Source: DASZGI01 sp035938995
GTDB taxonomy: Bacteria > Actinomycetota > Actinomycetes > Streptomycetales > Catenulisporaceae
Length of the DNA: 29,524 nt
Direction of reading: 5' to 3'
Assembly (NCBI RefSeq): GCF_035938995.1
Contig: NZ_DASZGI010000256.1
Span: 1-29,524, forward strand
Part shown: positions 1-8,321 of the stretch, piece by piece
Layout: each line of letters begins with the position of its first letter
Position numbering within the stretch: the stretch's first letter is position 1
Program-made: the position numbers and the translations under genes
Notes under the pieces: generated by a model
Seen by the model: the letters and a program-made list of their open reading frames with translations, nothing else
Databases searched by the model: none
What the model was told of the DNA's origin: nothing

Positions 1-3000
1 GCCAAGGTTCGAACCCTGAATCAGAACATGACGTCTGATATCGACGTCGACCTGTACGGCGGCGTCTACCGGCTCGCCGGCACGTTCCAGCTCGGGCCGC
101 GGGACTCCGGCACCAACGGCTTCCACGTCGTCTACCAGCCCGTGCGCGACGAGACCCCGGTGCTGAGCGGAGCGGTCTCGATCTCCGGCTTCAGCGAGGT
201 GAACGCAGGGCTTGGCATCTGGCGGGCGCCGGTGCCCGCCGCCGCCGCGGCCGCCGGGGGCCAGCAGCTGTTCGTCGACGGCACGCGGGCCACTCTCGCG
301 CGGTCCGCCGACAGTCCCGCCGGGCTGCAGGAGACGGCGACCGGCTTCCGCACCACCGACCCGTCCTACGCCTCGTTCACCAACCAGTCGCGGATCCAAG
401 TCGTACAGGACAACGACTGGAAGCACATGAGCTGTCCGGTCCAGAGCATCACCGCGGATCCCGCCGGCGGCTCCGACATCAACGTCCTGCCGAGCTGCTG
501 GGCCGCGAACAACACGCACGTGCCAAACCTCGGCTTCCCGTTCAACGGCTCCGGACTGCCCGCGCTGTCCGGGATCTCTTACGTCGAGAGCGCCTACCAG
601 CTGCTCACCCGGCCGGGCCAGTTCTACCTGGACCAGGCGGCGGGCTGCCTGTACTACATCCCGCTGCCCGGTCAGGACATGTACTCCGCCGACGTCGAGC
701 TGCCGACCCTTCAGACCCTCGTGGGCCTGAACGGCACTCCGGGCCACCTTTCCCCGGCCAACCAGAACGACCCGGGCGCCGCATATGCCGGTACCAGCTG
801 GAACACCTCGACCGGCCGCGGCCTCGGCGACCTCGGCGATGACGTGGCGTACGCCACGGCGAACGGCGGCTCGGTCAGCTACACCTTCACCGGCACCGGG
901 CTGGAGGTCCTTGGCGAGACCAACTCCGACGAGGGCGCGTTCGACGCTTACGTCGACGGAACGCAGGACACCAGCCATAGCTGGACCGAGGCCGGCGCCG
1001 TCCGCCTCGCCCAGCAGGTCGTCTACTCCGTGCAGGGCCTGTCCGCGGGCACCCACACCGTGAAGCTGGTCAAGACCGGCGGCACCTATCTCGTCATCGA
1101 CGGCTTCGAAGAAACCCCGCAGGCCGTTGCACCGGTGCGCGGCATAACGTTCCGGGGCATCGGCTTCGCGTATTCGACTTGGAACCTGCCCGTCACCACC
1201 GGCTATATCGACAACCAGGCGGCCGTGCTCTGGGACGCCTCCGGCCCCACGACGACGCCGCTGGTCACGCCGGGCGCCGTCGAGGTCTCGCGCGGCGACG
1301 ACATCACCTTCAGCGACGACTCGTTCAGTCACCTCGGCGCCACCGGCGTCGACCTCGCCGACGGGACGCAGAACTCGACGGTCACCGCCAGCACCATCAC
1401 CGACACGGCCGCGGGCGGGGTCTCGGTCGGTGACGTCAACGACTACTTCCAGAACGATCCGACCCTGATGAACTCCGGCGACACGGTCTCCGACGACGCG
1501 ATCTCACACGTAGGCCAGGACTACACCGACGCCGTCGGGATCTGGGCCGGCTATACCAGGAACCTGACGGTCTCGCACAACGACATCGGCCACACGTCCT
1601 ACTCCGGGATGTCGATCGGCTGGGGCTGGGGCTGGGCCTCGCCGTGCAGCATGCAGGCCGCACAGGGGCTGTCCTCCTGCGTGCGCGGCACGAACTACGC
1701 GGGCGGAAACCAGGTCGTCGACAACTACGTGCACGACGTGATGAACGTCCTGTACGATGGCGGCCCGATCTACACCAACGGCGCGCAGGGCGAGGACGGC
1801 GCCGGGGTGTACTCCGTGCTCGCCGGGAACTACGTCACCGTCGGCAACCACACGAACAACATGCTCTACCAGGACGAGGGCAGCTCCTTCTGGGACACGC
1901 ACGACAACGTCACCAGCCTCGGCGGAAGCGACTGGATCGGCATGTGGACGCCGACCATCAACACCATCACCGTCGGCCCCGCCAACTACACCGACAATCC
2001 GAACACGAACAACAACGGCACCGACATCACCTACACTGCGCCGACGCTCGTGTCGGGCGGAGCCTGGCCCACCCCCGCCGTCTCGATCATGAGCGGCGCC
2101 GGACTCTCCCCCGTGCCGCAGGCGGGAGCCGTCGTCGACAACGACAGCCAGCAACTGGCCTACAGCGGAGCCTGGTCGGCGCACGGCACGCCCGGCGGCG
2201 ACGACGTGCACACCGCGACCGCTCAGGGCGCCTCGGTGTCCCTGCCCTTCACCGGTACCAGCATCGCGTTCGTCACGAATACGGGCCCGGGCCAGGGCAA
2301 CGCCCAGATCCTGATCGACGGCGTTTCGCAGGGGACGGTCAGCGCCTCGTCGGCTTCGCCCGCGACTGGGCAGACGGTGTTCACCGACACCTCGCTGACT
2401 CAGGGCCCGCACACGATCCGGGTCGTGAACGCGGGCGGCGGCCAACTGGCCGTCGACTCGTTCCAGATACCGGCGCAGCCGTACCTGAGCGTCGCGGGCT
2501 CGTCGAGCTTCTTCAAGCCGGGCGTCGCGTTCGCGGTCACCGCCACAGTCACCGATCCGACGGCCTCGCCGCTGACCGACGGGCAGGTCAACCTACTGGT
2601 ACCGCAGGGCTGGACGACCGGCGATCGGGTCAAGCTGCCTGCGGTGCCCCCACATGGTTCGGCGACGGCCACGTTCAGCGTGACCCCGCCCAGCGCGCCG
2701 CAGCCGGCGGGCGCCGTCACCCTGACCGCGGTCGCGTCGTACAGGCCGGCCCACGGTGACCGGACTTCCCTGGTCGGCACGGTGCAGACGACGCAGCCAT
2801 ATGCCTCACTCGCCGCGGCGTTCGACAACACCGGGATCTCCGACGACACGGCCACGGGCGCGGCCGACATCGACGGCTCCGGCTCAAGCTTCTCCGCCCA
2901 GGCCCTCGCCGCGGCAGGCATCGCGCCGGGCTCGAACCCGACCTACGACGGGATCGCCTTCGCCTGGCCCGCGGCCCCCAGCGGACAGCCGGACAACGTG

Positions 3001-3369
3001 GCCGCCGGAGGCCAGGCGATCGACCTCAGCGGCTCAGGCTCCGAGCTCGGGATCCTGGACACCGCCAGCTACGGTCCCGCGACCGGCACCGGATTGATCA
3101 CTTACACCGACGGCACGACGCAGGCATTCTCCCTCGCCGTGCCCGACTGGTACGGCAGCGCGCCCGCGGGCTCCAACGCCGTCATCGTGTGCTCCTACCG
3201 CAACCGGCCCGGCAACACGCAGGACCACACAGCGGTCAACGTCTTCGAGCAGTCCATCCCGCTCGCGGCGGGCAAGCAGGTCGCGGTGGTGACCCTGCCG
3301 GACGTAAGCGCCGGGGTCTCGGGCGGCAGCGCGGCGCTGCATGTGTTCGCACTCGGCATCGGTGGATGA
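1..3369 (+). CDS. Secreted right-handed beta-helix (pectate-lyase-like) multidomain protein, 5' partial
   Basis: The frame is open to the first base (AKVRTLNQN precedes the ATG at 28), so the gene starts outside the window; the ATG at 28 is not a convincing start, and the signal peptide is presumably upstream. The text YGGVYRLAGTF followed by DSGTNGFHVVY is typical of the N-terminus of pectate-lyase-superfamily helices. Numbering from the ATG at 28, beta-helix coils cover about 1-250 and 365-700, rich in Asn/Asp turns. Two jelly-roll, galactose-binding-like inserts lie at about 254-362 (ends HTVKLVKTGGTYLVIDGF) and 715-812 (ends HTIRVVNAGGGQLAVDSF). An Ig-like NEW3-type domain (about 820-930) and a C-terminal beta-sandwich (about 935-1113) follow, a pairing known from secreted actinomycete glycoside hydrolases. 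Inferred role: binding and degradation of plant or microbial polysaccharide outside the cell. Substrate is unknown. Confidence 0.85.
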   Translation, partial: AKVRTLNQNMTSDIDVDLYGGVYRLAGTFQLGPRDSGTNGFHVVYQPVRDETPVLSGAVSISGFSEVNAGLGIWRAPVPAAAAAAGGQQLFVDGTRATLARSADSPAGLQETATGFRTTDPSYASFTNQSRIQVVQDNDWKHMSCPVQSITADPAGGSDINVLPSCWAANNTHVPNLGFPFNGSGLPALSGISYVESAYQLLTRPGQFYLDQAAGCLYYIPLPGQDMYSADVELPTLQTLVGLNGTPGHLSPANQNDPGAAYAGTSWNTSTGRGLGDLGDDVAYATANGGSVSYTFTGTGLEVLGETNSDEGAFDAYVDGTQDTSHSWTEAGAVRLAQQVVYSVQGLSAGTHTVKLVKTGGTYLVIDGFEETPQAVAPVRGITFRGIGFAYSTWNLPVTTGYIDNQAAVLWDASGPTTTPLVTPGAVEVSRGDDITFSDDSFSHLGATGVDLADGTQNSTVTASTITDTAAGGVSVGDVNDYFQNDPTLMNSGDTVSDDAISHVGQDYTDAVGIWAGYTRNLTVSHNDIGHTSYSGMSIGWGWGWASPCSMQAAQGLSSCVRGTNYAGGNQVVDNYVHDVMNVLYDGGPIYTNGAQGEDGAGVYSVLAGNYVTVGNHTNNMLYQDEGSSFWDTHDNVTSLGGSDWIGMWTPTINTITVGPANYTDNPNTNNNGTDITYTAPTLVSGGAWPTPAVSIMSGAGLSPVPQAGAVVDNDSQQLAYSGAWSAHGTPGGDDVHTATAQGASVSLPFTGTSIAFVTNTGPGQGNAQILIDGVSQGTVSASSASPATGQTVFTDTSLTQGPHTIRVVNAGGGQLAVDSFQIPAQPYLSVAGSSSFFKPGVAFAVTATVTDPTASPLTDGQVNLLVPQGWTTGDRVKLPAVPPHGSATATFSVTPPSAPQPAGAVTLTAVASYRPAHGDRTSLVGTVQTTQPYASLAAAFDNTGISDDTATGAADIDGSGSSFSAQALAAAGIAPGSNPTYDGIAFAWPAAPSGQPDNVAAGGQAIDLSGSGSELGILDTASYGPATGTGLITYTDGTTQAFSLAVPDWYGSAPAGSNAVIVCSYRNRPGNTQDHTAVNVFEQSIPLAAGKQVAVVTLPDVSAGVSGGSAALHVFALGIGG

Positions 3370-3397
3370 CGACGCGGTACGAATCGAGGTCGGAGCA

Positions 3398-3442
3398 CGC
3401 CGTTCCGCGTGGGCAAGGAGATTCGGCCCACGCGGAACGGTG
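3398..3442 (+). terminator. Long perfect stem hairpin after the beta-helix gene
   Basis: Positions 3400-3414 and 3426-3440 are perfect 15-bp complements, extended by a G-T and a C-G pair to 3398/3442, with an 11-nt loop. It lies about 30 nt after the stop at 3369. No T-tract follows, which is usual for GC-rich actinomycete terminators. Confidence 0.6.
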
Positions 3443-3552
3443 AACCGTCGGACGATGGACACGGCGGCGGCGGAGGCCTGATCGCGGGCGTCGGATTGCT
3501 GATGATGGTCGTTGCCGGGCGGCGACGGACCGCAGCGCTGATCGTCCGCTAG
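3442..3552 (+). pseudogene. Membrane-anchor-like tail, in frame after the stop of the beta-helix gene
   Basis: Reading on in the same frame past the TGA at 3367-3369 gives, from 3442 to the TAG at 3550-3552, an acidic Gly-rich stretch (EPSDDGHGGGGG), a hydrophobic segment (LIAGVGLLMMVVAG) and RRR. This is the layout of a C-terminal cell-surface anchor. There is no start codon with a ribosome binding site, so it is not an independent gene as it stands. It could be the former C-terminus of the upstream protein cut off by a stop, or chance. No LPxTG or LAxTG motif was seen. Confidence 0.25.
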
Positions 3553-4007
3553 CTCTGCGAGACGGACCGCGCCAAGCCGGCGAGCGAGCGTGCCACGCCG
3601 TAGCGGATCCCCGGCCGGATCACCCACCAGCCCAGCCGCCCGATCCAGCCGCCGGGCAGGTCCAGATCTTCGCTCCAGGTCACTACGCTGCCGCCGGAAG
3701 CCTCGGCGACCTCGAACGCCCCGCCGCCTCTCACCAGCCGCCCGGTGTGCCGGACCACGCAACGGTGCGGCGGCTCCCAGACGGTGATCACCATCGTGTC
3801 GAGGAACCCGACCGGGCCGATCCCGGTCCACGCCTCGATCCCGCCGCCCACCCCGCTTCCGCCGTTCACCGTGCCCCGCACCCGGGTGCCGAGCATCCAC
3901 GCGCTCTGCCGTTCCCAGTCCGTCGTCGCTTCCCAGGCCGCCTCGACGGGAGCCTGGACACGGACGCTGACGGCAAGGTGGCCCGCACGCCGTCGGATAT
4001 CAGCCAT
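3549..4007 (-). CDS. SRPBCC-family (polyketide cyclase/START-like) protein
   Basis: A 152-residue protein, the usual length for a single SRPBCC hydrophobic-cavity domain. It opens with the standard pattern, a beta strand then VQAPVEAAWEATTDWERQSAWM, and continues with alternating strands (GIGPVGFLDTMVITVWEPPHRCVVRHTG, split across the middle) and a C-terminal helix. Such proteins bind hydrophobic ligands or act as cyclases; the ligand cannot be predicted. The start ATG at 4007 has no visible Shine-Dalgarno sequence. A TACGCT element ends 6 nt upstream, so the transcript may be leaderless. The gene is divergent from the FAD monooxygenase at 4179, with 171 nt between them, and its stop overlaps the tail fragment on the other strand. 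Confidence 0.75.
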   Translation of the reverse strand: MADIRRRAGHLAVSVRVQAPVEAAWEATTDWERQSAWMLGTRVRGTVNGGSGVGGGIEAWTGIGPVGFLDTMVITVWEPPHRCVVRHTGRLVRGGGAFEVAEASGGSVVTWSEDLDLPGGWIGRLGWWVIRPGIRYGVARSLAGLARSVSQS

Positions 4008-4013
4008 CGCACG

Positions 4014-4019
4014 AGCGTA
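4014..4019 (-). promoter_or_regulatory. Possible -10 element of a leaderless transcript
   Basis: On the minus strand TACGCT fits the TANNNT -10 pattern and ends 6 nt before the ATG at 4007, which lacks a ribosome binding site. No good -35 was found. Confidence 0.25.
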
Positions 4020-4178
4020 GACGCCGGGGTGGCCGCGCGGGCATCGCCCCGAGCGGAGCCGCCATCCGGTGTCCAGCCTTGTCGGTGTGGCTGCTGATCA
4101 TGAGCCGCCGCTGAGACCCCCGCTCGCCTAGCATGGACGAGATCATGACGTGTAGCTCAGCTCACGGAGGACGGGGAA

Positions 4179-5777
4179 ATGGCTGTCACGGAAGCCGAGG
4201 CGGTCGAGACCGAGGTATTGATCGTCGGCGGCGGGCCGGTCGGGCTGACCGCCCGAGCTCTGCTGGAACGCTGGGGCGTGCGGACGCTGTTGGTCGAGAG
4301 GTACGGCGAGCTGTCACCCTTTCCGCGGTCGCGGCTGGTCAACGTGCGCTCGATGGAGATCTTCCGCGGACTCGGGCTCGCCGACCGGATCAGAGCCCGC
4401 GCATTCGCACCCGAGTACGGCCGCGTCCGATTCCGCGACACCCTGTTCGACCACGACTTCGCCACGGCGGCAATGGTCGGGATCGACGCGCCGATCGCCG
4501 AGAGCCCCGAGATCGGCGCGGTCACCTCGCAGGATCGGCTGGAGCCCACCCTGCTCGCCGCCGCGCGGGCACCCGTCCGGTTCGGAGTCGAACTGGTCGA
4601 CCTGGCCGACGAGGGCGACAGCATCGTGGCCGTCCTTCTCGATCGCGAAACCAGCGAGCAAACCCGGGTCCGCGCGCGCTACGTCCTAGCCGCCGACGGT
4701 GCGAACTCCACCGTGCGGCAACTGCTGGGGATCGGCACGGACGGCCCCGGGGCGATGGCGGACTTCACCACTGTCGTGTTCGACGCGGACCTCGGCCGCT
4801 GGTGTGCCGACCAGCCCTCTGGGGTCTACTTCACCGCGCACGGATCGTTCCTGCCGCTCTACCCCGAGGGAGGCTGGGCCTGGTTCGGCCCGAAACCCGA
4901 GGGCGCCGAGCGCGCCGATTGGTCCAGCGTCGTCTCGCACGCCCTCGGCCAGAACTCTGACGCGCACGTCGGGATCAACGTGCTGCGGGTTCAGCACTGG
5001 ACGATGACCGCGTTCGTCGCCGAGCGCTTCCGCCACGGCCGCGTCCTGTTGGCCGGCGACGCCGCGCACACGGTGCCCCCCGTCGGCGGCTTGGGCATGA
5101 ACGCCGGCCTGGCCGATGTGCACAACCTGTGCTGGAAGCTCGCGGGCGTCGTGCACGGCTGGGCAGGACCAGATCTGTTGGAGAGCTACGAGACGGAGCG
5201 ACGACCCGTGGCTCATCTGACGCTCCGTCAAGCGGTGGCCAACTCCCGACTCGCCGTGCAAGCACAGCAGCAGCGGCTCGAGCAGCTCCGCATCGGCCAA
5301 GTAGCACCAACCGAGGTTGAACTGCCTTGGTCGGAAAAGTACTTCGCGCAGCTCGGCCTCGTGCTCGGCGTCAGCTACCGCTCCGCCGCAGTGCTCGCCG
5401 ACACCGATACCGCTACCGCGTCCGAACACGAGCAGGCCGACGTCGGCACGGACTACGTCCCCACGACGGAGCCTGGCCACCGCATGCCGCACCTCTGGCT
5501 CACGGGCGATCGCTCCACGCTCGACGCCCTGGGGGAATGGTTCACCCTGCTCACGCTGGATCCCGCCCACGGGCAGCGACGACTGACCACCCCGTGGCCG
5601 TTACGCGTCGAGACCCTCCCGCGCGAGTACGCTGACCGATGCTCCCTCGGCTCGGACGGGGCCCTCCTGGTCCGACCAGACGGCCATGTCGGCGCCCGCT
5701 GGCGCGACAGCGCGCCCAGCGACTCCGCACTTCACGGTGTGCTCGCGGCCATCACCGGTTCGGCCGCCGCCCGATAA
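4179..5777 (+). CDS. FAD-dependent aromatic monooxygenase (group A, PHBH-fold)
   Basis: A 532-residue class A flavoprotein hydroxylase of the type acting on polyketides, phenols or rifamycins. Visible motifs are the dinucleotide fold GGGPVGL (17-23), a partner acidic residue in LLVERYG, the DG motif (VLAADGANSTVRQLLG, about 170-185) and the GD motif (VLLAGDAAHTVPPVGGLGMN, about 288-307). The C-terminal about 110 residues resemble the thioredoxin-like tail of this family (RMPHLWL). The start ATG is supported by GGAGG at 4166-4170, 8 nt upstream. These enzymes use NAD(P)H and O2 to hydroxylate an aromatic ring. No polyketide synthase is near, so the substrate is open; antibiotic detoxification or xenobiotic turnover are alternatives. 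A strong hairpin follows the stop. Confidence 0.88.
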   Translation: MAVTEAEAVETEVLIVGGGPVGLTARALLERWGVRTLLVERYGELSPFPRSRLVNVRSMEIFRGLGLADRIRARAFAPEYGRVRFRDTLFDHDFATAAMVGIDAPIAESPEIGAVTSQDRLEPTLLAAARAPVRFGVELVDLADEGDSIVAVLLDRETSEQTRVRARYVLAADGANSTVRQLLGIGTDGPGAMADFTTVVFDADLGRWCADQPSGVYFTAHGSFLPLYPEGGWAWFGPKPEGAERADWSSVVSHALGQNSDAHVGINVLRVQHWTMTAFVAERFRHGRVLLAGDAAHTVPPVGGLGMNAGLADVHNLCWKLAGVVHGWAGPDLLESYETERRPVAHLTLRQAVANSRLAVQAQQQRLEQLRIGQVAPTEVELPWSEKYFAQLGLVLGVSYRSAAVLADTDTATASEHEQADVGTDYVPTTEPGHRMPHLWLTGDRSTLDALGEWFTLLTLDPAHGQRRLTTPWPLRVETLPREYADRCSLGSDGALLVRPDGHVGARWRDSAPSDSALHGVLAAITGSAAAR

Positions 5778-5792
5778 TTCACTGGTCAAGGG

Positions 5793-5820
5793 GCCGTGCC
5801 CGCCCGCACGCGGGCACGGC
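5793..5820 (+). terminator. Terminator of the FAD monooxygenase
   Basis: Perfect 11-bp stem (5793-5803 with 5810-5820) and a 6-nt loop, 15 nt after the stop, between convergent genes. It may work in both directions. Confidence 0.7.
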
Positions 5821-5839
5821 TGTCCTTGGGTTGGTTGCT

Positions 5840-5871
5840 GCTCGTGCGGCGGCGGTGGCCACCGCACGAGC
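5840..5871 (-). terminator. Terminator of the S53 peptidase gene
   Basis: A 10-bp perfect stem (5840-5849 with 5862-5871) lies 26 nt beyond the peptidase stop. It is separate from the hairpin at 5793-5820, so each convergent gene seems to have its own. Confidence 0.5.
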
Positions 5872-5897
5872 TGCCTTCTTACCGGTAGGCGACCGAA

Positions 5898-7268
5898 TCA
5901 GTGTTCGGACTCGTGCGCCAGTGCCTTGACGAAGTCCGGGGCGTCGATCGTGCCCCAGCCGCTGGCCAGGTCGTAACCGGAGGTGGCCGAGAAACCGGTG
6001 ACGCCGGCGAAGCTGTTGTTGCCGGAGGTGACATCCACGATCCCGGCATGCTCGGAGTGCTTGCCGAGGCCCAGCTCGTACAGCGCCGTGTTGATGTTGC
6101 CGAGCCGGTGGCCCGCGACCTGGTCGGCGAGCGCGACGATGCCGGAGAAGATCGGGCTGGCCTCGCTGGTGCCGCCGATGATGTGCCAGCCGACCCGCGC
6201 CGGATTGAAGCTGTAGTACACCCACGCCCCGCCGTCCACCGACGCGGGCATGGAGATGTCCGGGGTACCGCGCTGGTCGCCGACCACACCGGCGACCCCG
6301 TCCTGGAACTCCGGCCGCTCGAACACGCCGGAGAGCCCGCCGCCGCCGGCGCCGAACCCGTCGTTCCACACCACGTCGGGCGACAGCCGGGTGCCCGTGT
6401 CGTTCAAGGTCAGCTGGGTGCCGCCGACCGAGGTGACCAGGGGGTCGGAGGAGGGCCAGGAGTTAACTCGGAAGGGGTACAGCGTGCTGCCGTCCAACTC
6501 GGCGTCAGTGGCGCCCGAGTCCCCAGAGGACGCCAGCACGGTCACGCCGTGCTCGGCCGCGGCCTTGAAGGCGAACCGCAGCGCCAGCAGGCTGGAGAAG
6601 TCGCCCTGCGCGAAGCCGGGGAAGGTGTTCTCGGTCGCGCCGAAGCTCTGCGAGATCACGTCGCCGACGCCCTTGTCGATCAGGCTCTCCTCGGCGTGCA
6701 TCATCTCCGGGAAGCCCTGCACGCCTTCGGTCTCCGACACCGGGGTCTCCACCAGCACGATCTTCGCGCCGGGGGCGATCGAGTGGGCGTACTCGACGTC
6801 GAGCGAGGTCTCCCCGGCCCAGCCGAGCATGTCGGAGTTGGTCGGGTCGAACGGCGGGATCACGCCGGCCTGCACGATCTGCACGGTGGTGGCCGGCAGG
6901 CCCCACTGGGCGTCGAAGGTGTCCAGGTCGTGCTGGATGGTCGGCGAACCGAAGGAGTCCACGATCATGATCGTGCGGCCCTGGCCGGTGATGTGGTGCT
7001 GGTAAAGGTCGTTCAGGCCGAACGCGACGCGGTATTGCAGCGGGGAGTAGCAGTGGATGCCCAACTGCGCCACGCATTGCGAGGTGGGCAGCGGACTGAC
7101 GAGGGTTCGGGCGTCGATGTGGCCGGCGGACGCGGGTATCGGTTTCACCGTTGTCGTGTGCGCCGAGGCCTGCGCGGCGGTGTTCGCCGCGGTGGTCGGT
7201 GCGAGGGCGATCAGGACCGCCGTCGCGCCGATTCCGAGGGCCGGGACCGAGCCGTGGTGTATTCGCAT
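5898..7268 (-). CDS. Secreted S53-family serine-carboxyl peptidase (sedolisin/kumamolisin-like)
   Basis: A 456-residue protein with an N-terminal signal-like segment (MRIHH, then a hydrophobic run to about residue 33). The catalytic set of the family is complete: E153 and D157 in GETSLDVEY, oxyanion D250 in SSGDSGA, and nucleophile S368 in GGTSEASP. The 93- and 118-residue spacings match sedolisins. The C-terminal calcium-site region (DVTSGNNSFAG, YDLASGWGTIDAPDF) is present. The start at 7268 was chosen over longer in-frame options because GAAGGAA lies 4 nt upstream and the signal peptide begins there. Odd point: only about 60 residues precede the catalytic domain, so the usual 150-200-residue activation prodomain is missing. 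Likely role: extracellular endopeptidase, often acid-active in this family. Confidence 0.88.
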   Translation of the reverse strand: MRIHHGSVPALGIGATAVLIALAPTTAANTAAQASAHTTTVKPIPASAGHIDARTLVSPLPTSQCVAQLGIHCYSPLQYRVAFGLNDLYQHHITGQGRTIMIVDSFGSPTIQHDLDTFDAQWGLPATTVQIVQAGVIPPFDPTNSDMLGWAGETSLDVEYAHSIAPGAKIVLVETPVSETEGVQGFPEMMHAEESLIDKGVGDVISQSFGATENTFPGFAQGDFSSLLALRFAFKAAAEHGVTVLASSGDSGATDAELDGSTLYPFRVNSWPSSDPLVTSVGGTQLTLNDTGTRLSPDVVWNDGFGAGGGGLSGVFERPEFQDGVAGVVGDQRGTPDISMPASVDGGAWVYYSFNPARVGWHIIGGTSEASPIFSGIVALADQVAGHRLGNINTALYELGLGKHSEHAGIVDVTSGNNSFAGVTGFSATSGYDLASGWGTIDAPDFVKALAHESEH

Positions 7269-7414
7269 CGGATTCCTTCGGACGGGAGTGGGACCGCCCG
7301 GTCGGCGCCCCCACCACGTCGCAATCTGGCGCGACCGCGCTAATGCCGCAAGTACCCGTGCTCCGTTCGAGTCCTTACCGGGCACGTGTTCGGCGCGTGG
7401 CACCCGGCGCACAC

Positions 7415-7456
7415 GTGGCAGACGTCGACCGCACGCGGGCAGTCGACGTCTGCCAC
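7415..7456 (-). terminator. Perfect 15-bp inverted repeat downstream of the stress-protein gene
   Basis: Positions 7415-7429 and 7442-7456 are perfectly complementary around a 12-nt loop. It lies 83 nt past the stop at 7539 and about 150 nt upstream of the peptidase start, so it probably ends the stress-protein transcript. An operator role for the peptidase gene is an alternative. The rest of the 270-nt gap (7269-7538) holds nothing else I can name. Confidence 0.45.
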
Positions 7457-7538
7457 TGACCTCGACCTTAGGAGGCTGTGCGAGGGCAGTCGTGGCCCCG
7501 CTTTGGCTGGTAGCGGGAGGACCACCCACGACCCGGAG

Positions 7539-7985
7539 TCAGAGGACGATGTCGCCGTGGACGATCGTCACCGGGCAGGCCGCGTGGTGTACGCAGGCCA
7601 GGCTCACCGACCCGAGCGCCGCCTCGGCGAGGGCGGAATGCCCCCGGTTGCCGACCACCAGGAGCGACGCGCTCGCGGACGCGTCGATCAGGACGCGCGC
7701 GGGCGCCCCCTGCTCGGCGCGCTTGCCGATCTCCACCGGCGGCTGCGCGCCAGCGCCGAAGGCCTTCGCGATCGCCTCGTCCAGCACCGTGCGTGCCAGG
7801 TCGTCGGGATACAGATCCGTAAGCGGCGGGGTCCAACCTCCCACCCCATAGAACTGCGGCAAGTCCCACGCGGTCACCGCCTCGACCGCGGCGCCGGTCA
7901 GCTCGGCCAACCGGGCCGACCACCGCAGCGCCTGCACCGACGGCTCAGATCCATCCACCCCGACGACGATTCGCTTGTCCGACAC
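7539..7985 (-). CDS. Universal stress protein (UspA family), single domain
   Basis: A 148-residue single UspA domain. The N-terminal strand IVVGVDGSEPSVQALRWS and the C-terminal ATP-binding pattern G-2x-G-9x-G-S (GNRGHSALAEAALGS) are both intact, so it belongs to the nucleotide-binding subgroup. GTG at 7985 was preferred to the in-frame ATG at 8009 because GAGGGAG lies a few bases upstream of the GTG and conservation begins at DKRIVVG. Upstream DNA (8039-8070) is unusually AT-rich and holds TATATC as a possible -10, but no matching -35. In actinobacteria such proteins are induced by hypoxia, starvation or redox stress; no operon partner is seen here. Confidence 0.88.
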   Translation of the reverse strand: MSDKRIVVGVDGSEPSVQALRWSARLAELTGAAVEAVTAWDLPQFYGVGGWTPPLTDLYPDDLARTVLDEAIAKAFGAGAQPPVEIGKRAEQGAPARVLIDASASASLLVVGNRGHSALAEAALGSVSLACVHHAACPVTIVHGDIVL

Positions 7986-8093
7986 GCTTCTCCCTCTCAC
8001 TCGGTACATCGCCGCTGCCCTTGATCCGACAACGCGCCGATATAGCGTAACGGTCTTTATTTGGCCTGTGGATACATCATCCGACTGTGTTCC

Positions 8094-8300
8094 TCACCGC
8101 GTGCCCTCAGCGGCCGCAGGCGGTGAAGAGCGAGGAGCGCCACTGAAGCGGGCGAGGCTGCGCAGGACGCACGTCGGCTTCGGCGATCCTTCGATCTCGA
8201 TGACGCCGTCGACGGTCGTCCGCACCCCGCCGAGCGCCTCGATGCGATGCTCGACCTGGTCCTGCCCGGCCTGAACGGTGAGGCGCCCGCCGGGTGAACG
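8094..8300 (-). pseudogene. Possible C-terminal remnant of a MaoC-like hydratase/dehydratase
   Basis: Between the aldehyde dehydrogenase and the stress-protein gene a minus-strand frame encodes GGVRTTVDGVIEIEGSPKPT and then CVLRSLARF before a short tail and stop. The run V-x-I-E-G-S-x-K-P-x-C-V resembles the last strand of MaoC/hot-dog dehydratases (typically VEIEGxDKPACVAE). I judge this from memory of the family, not from an alignment. No start codon with a ribosome binding site precedes it and the hot-dog catalytic helix is absent, so it looks like a left-over 3' fragment. If the resemblance is wrong, this is a 230-nt non-coding gap. Confidence 0.3.
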
Positions 8301-8321
8301 GATTCCCGGCGAGCGGGAATC
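8301..8321 (-). terminator. Hairpin abutting the aldehyde dehydrogenase stop
   Basis: A perfect 8-bp stem (8301-8308 with 8314-8321) with a 5-nt loop overlaps the TGA at 8320-8322. It probably ends the pobA/aldehyde dehydrogenase transcript. Confidence 0.45.

Noticed and set aside
7269..7529. N-terminal extension of the S53 peptidase frame to 7529
   Set aside because: The extension is Arg-rich, crosses a perfect inverted repeat, and hides the signal peptide; ATG 7268 has a proper ribosome site.
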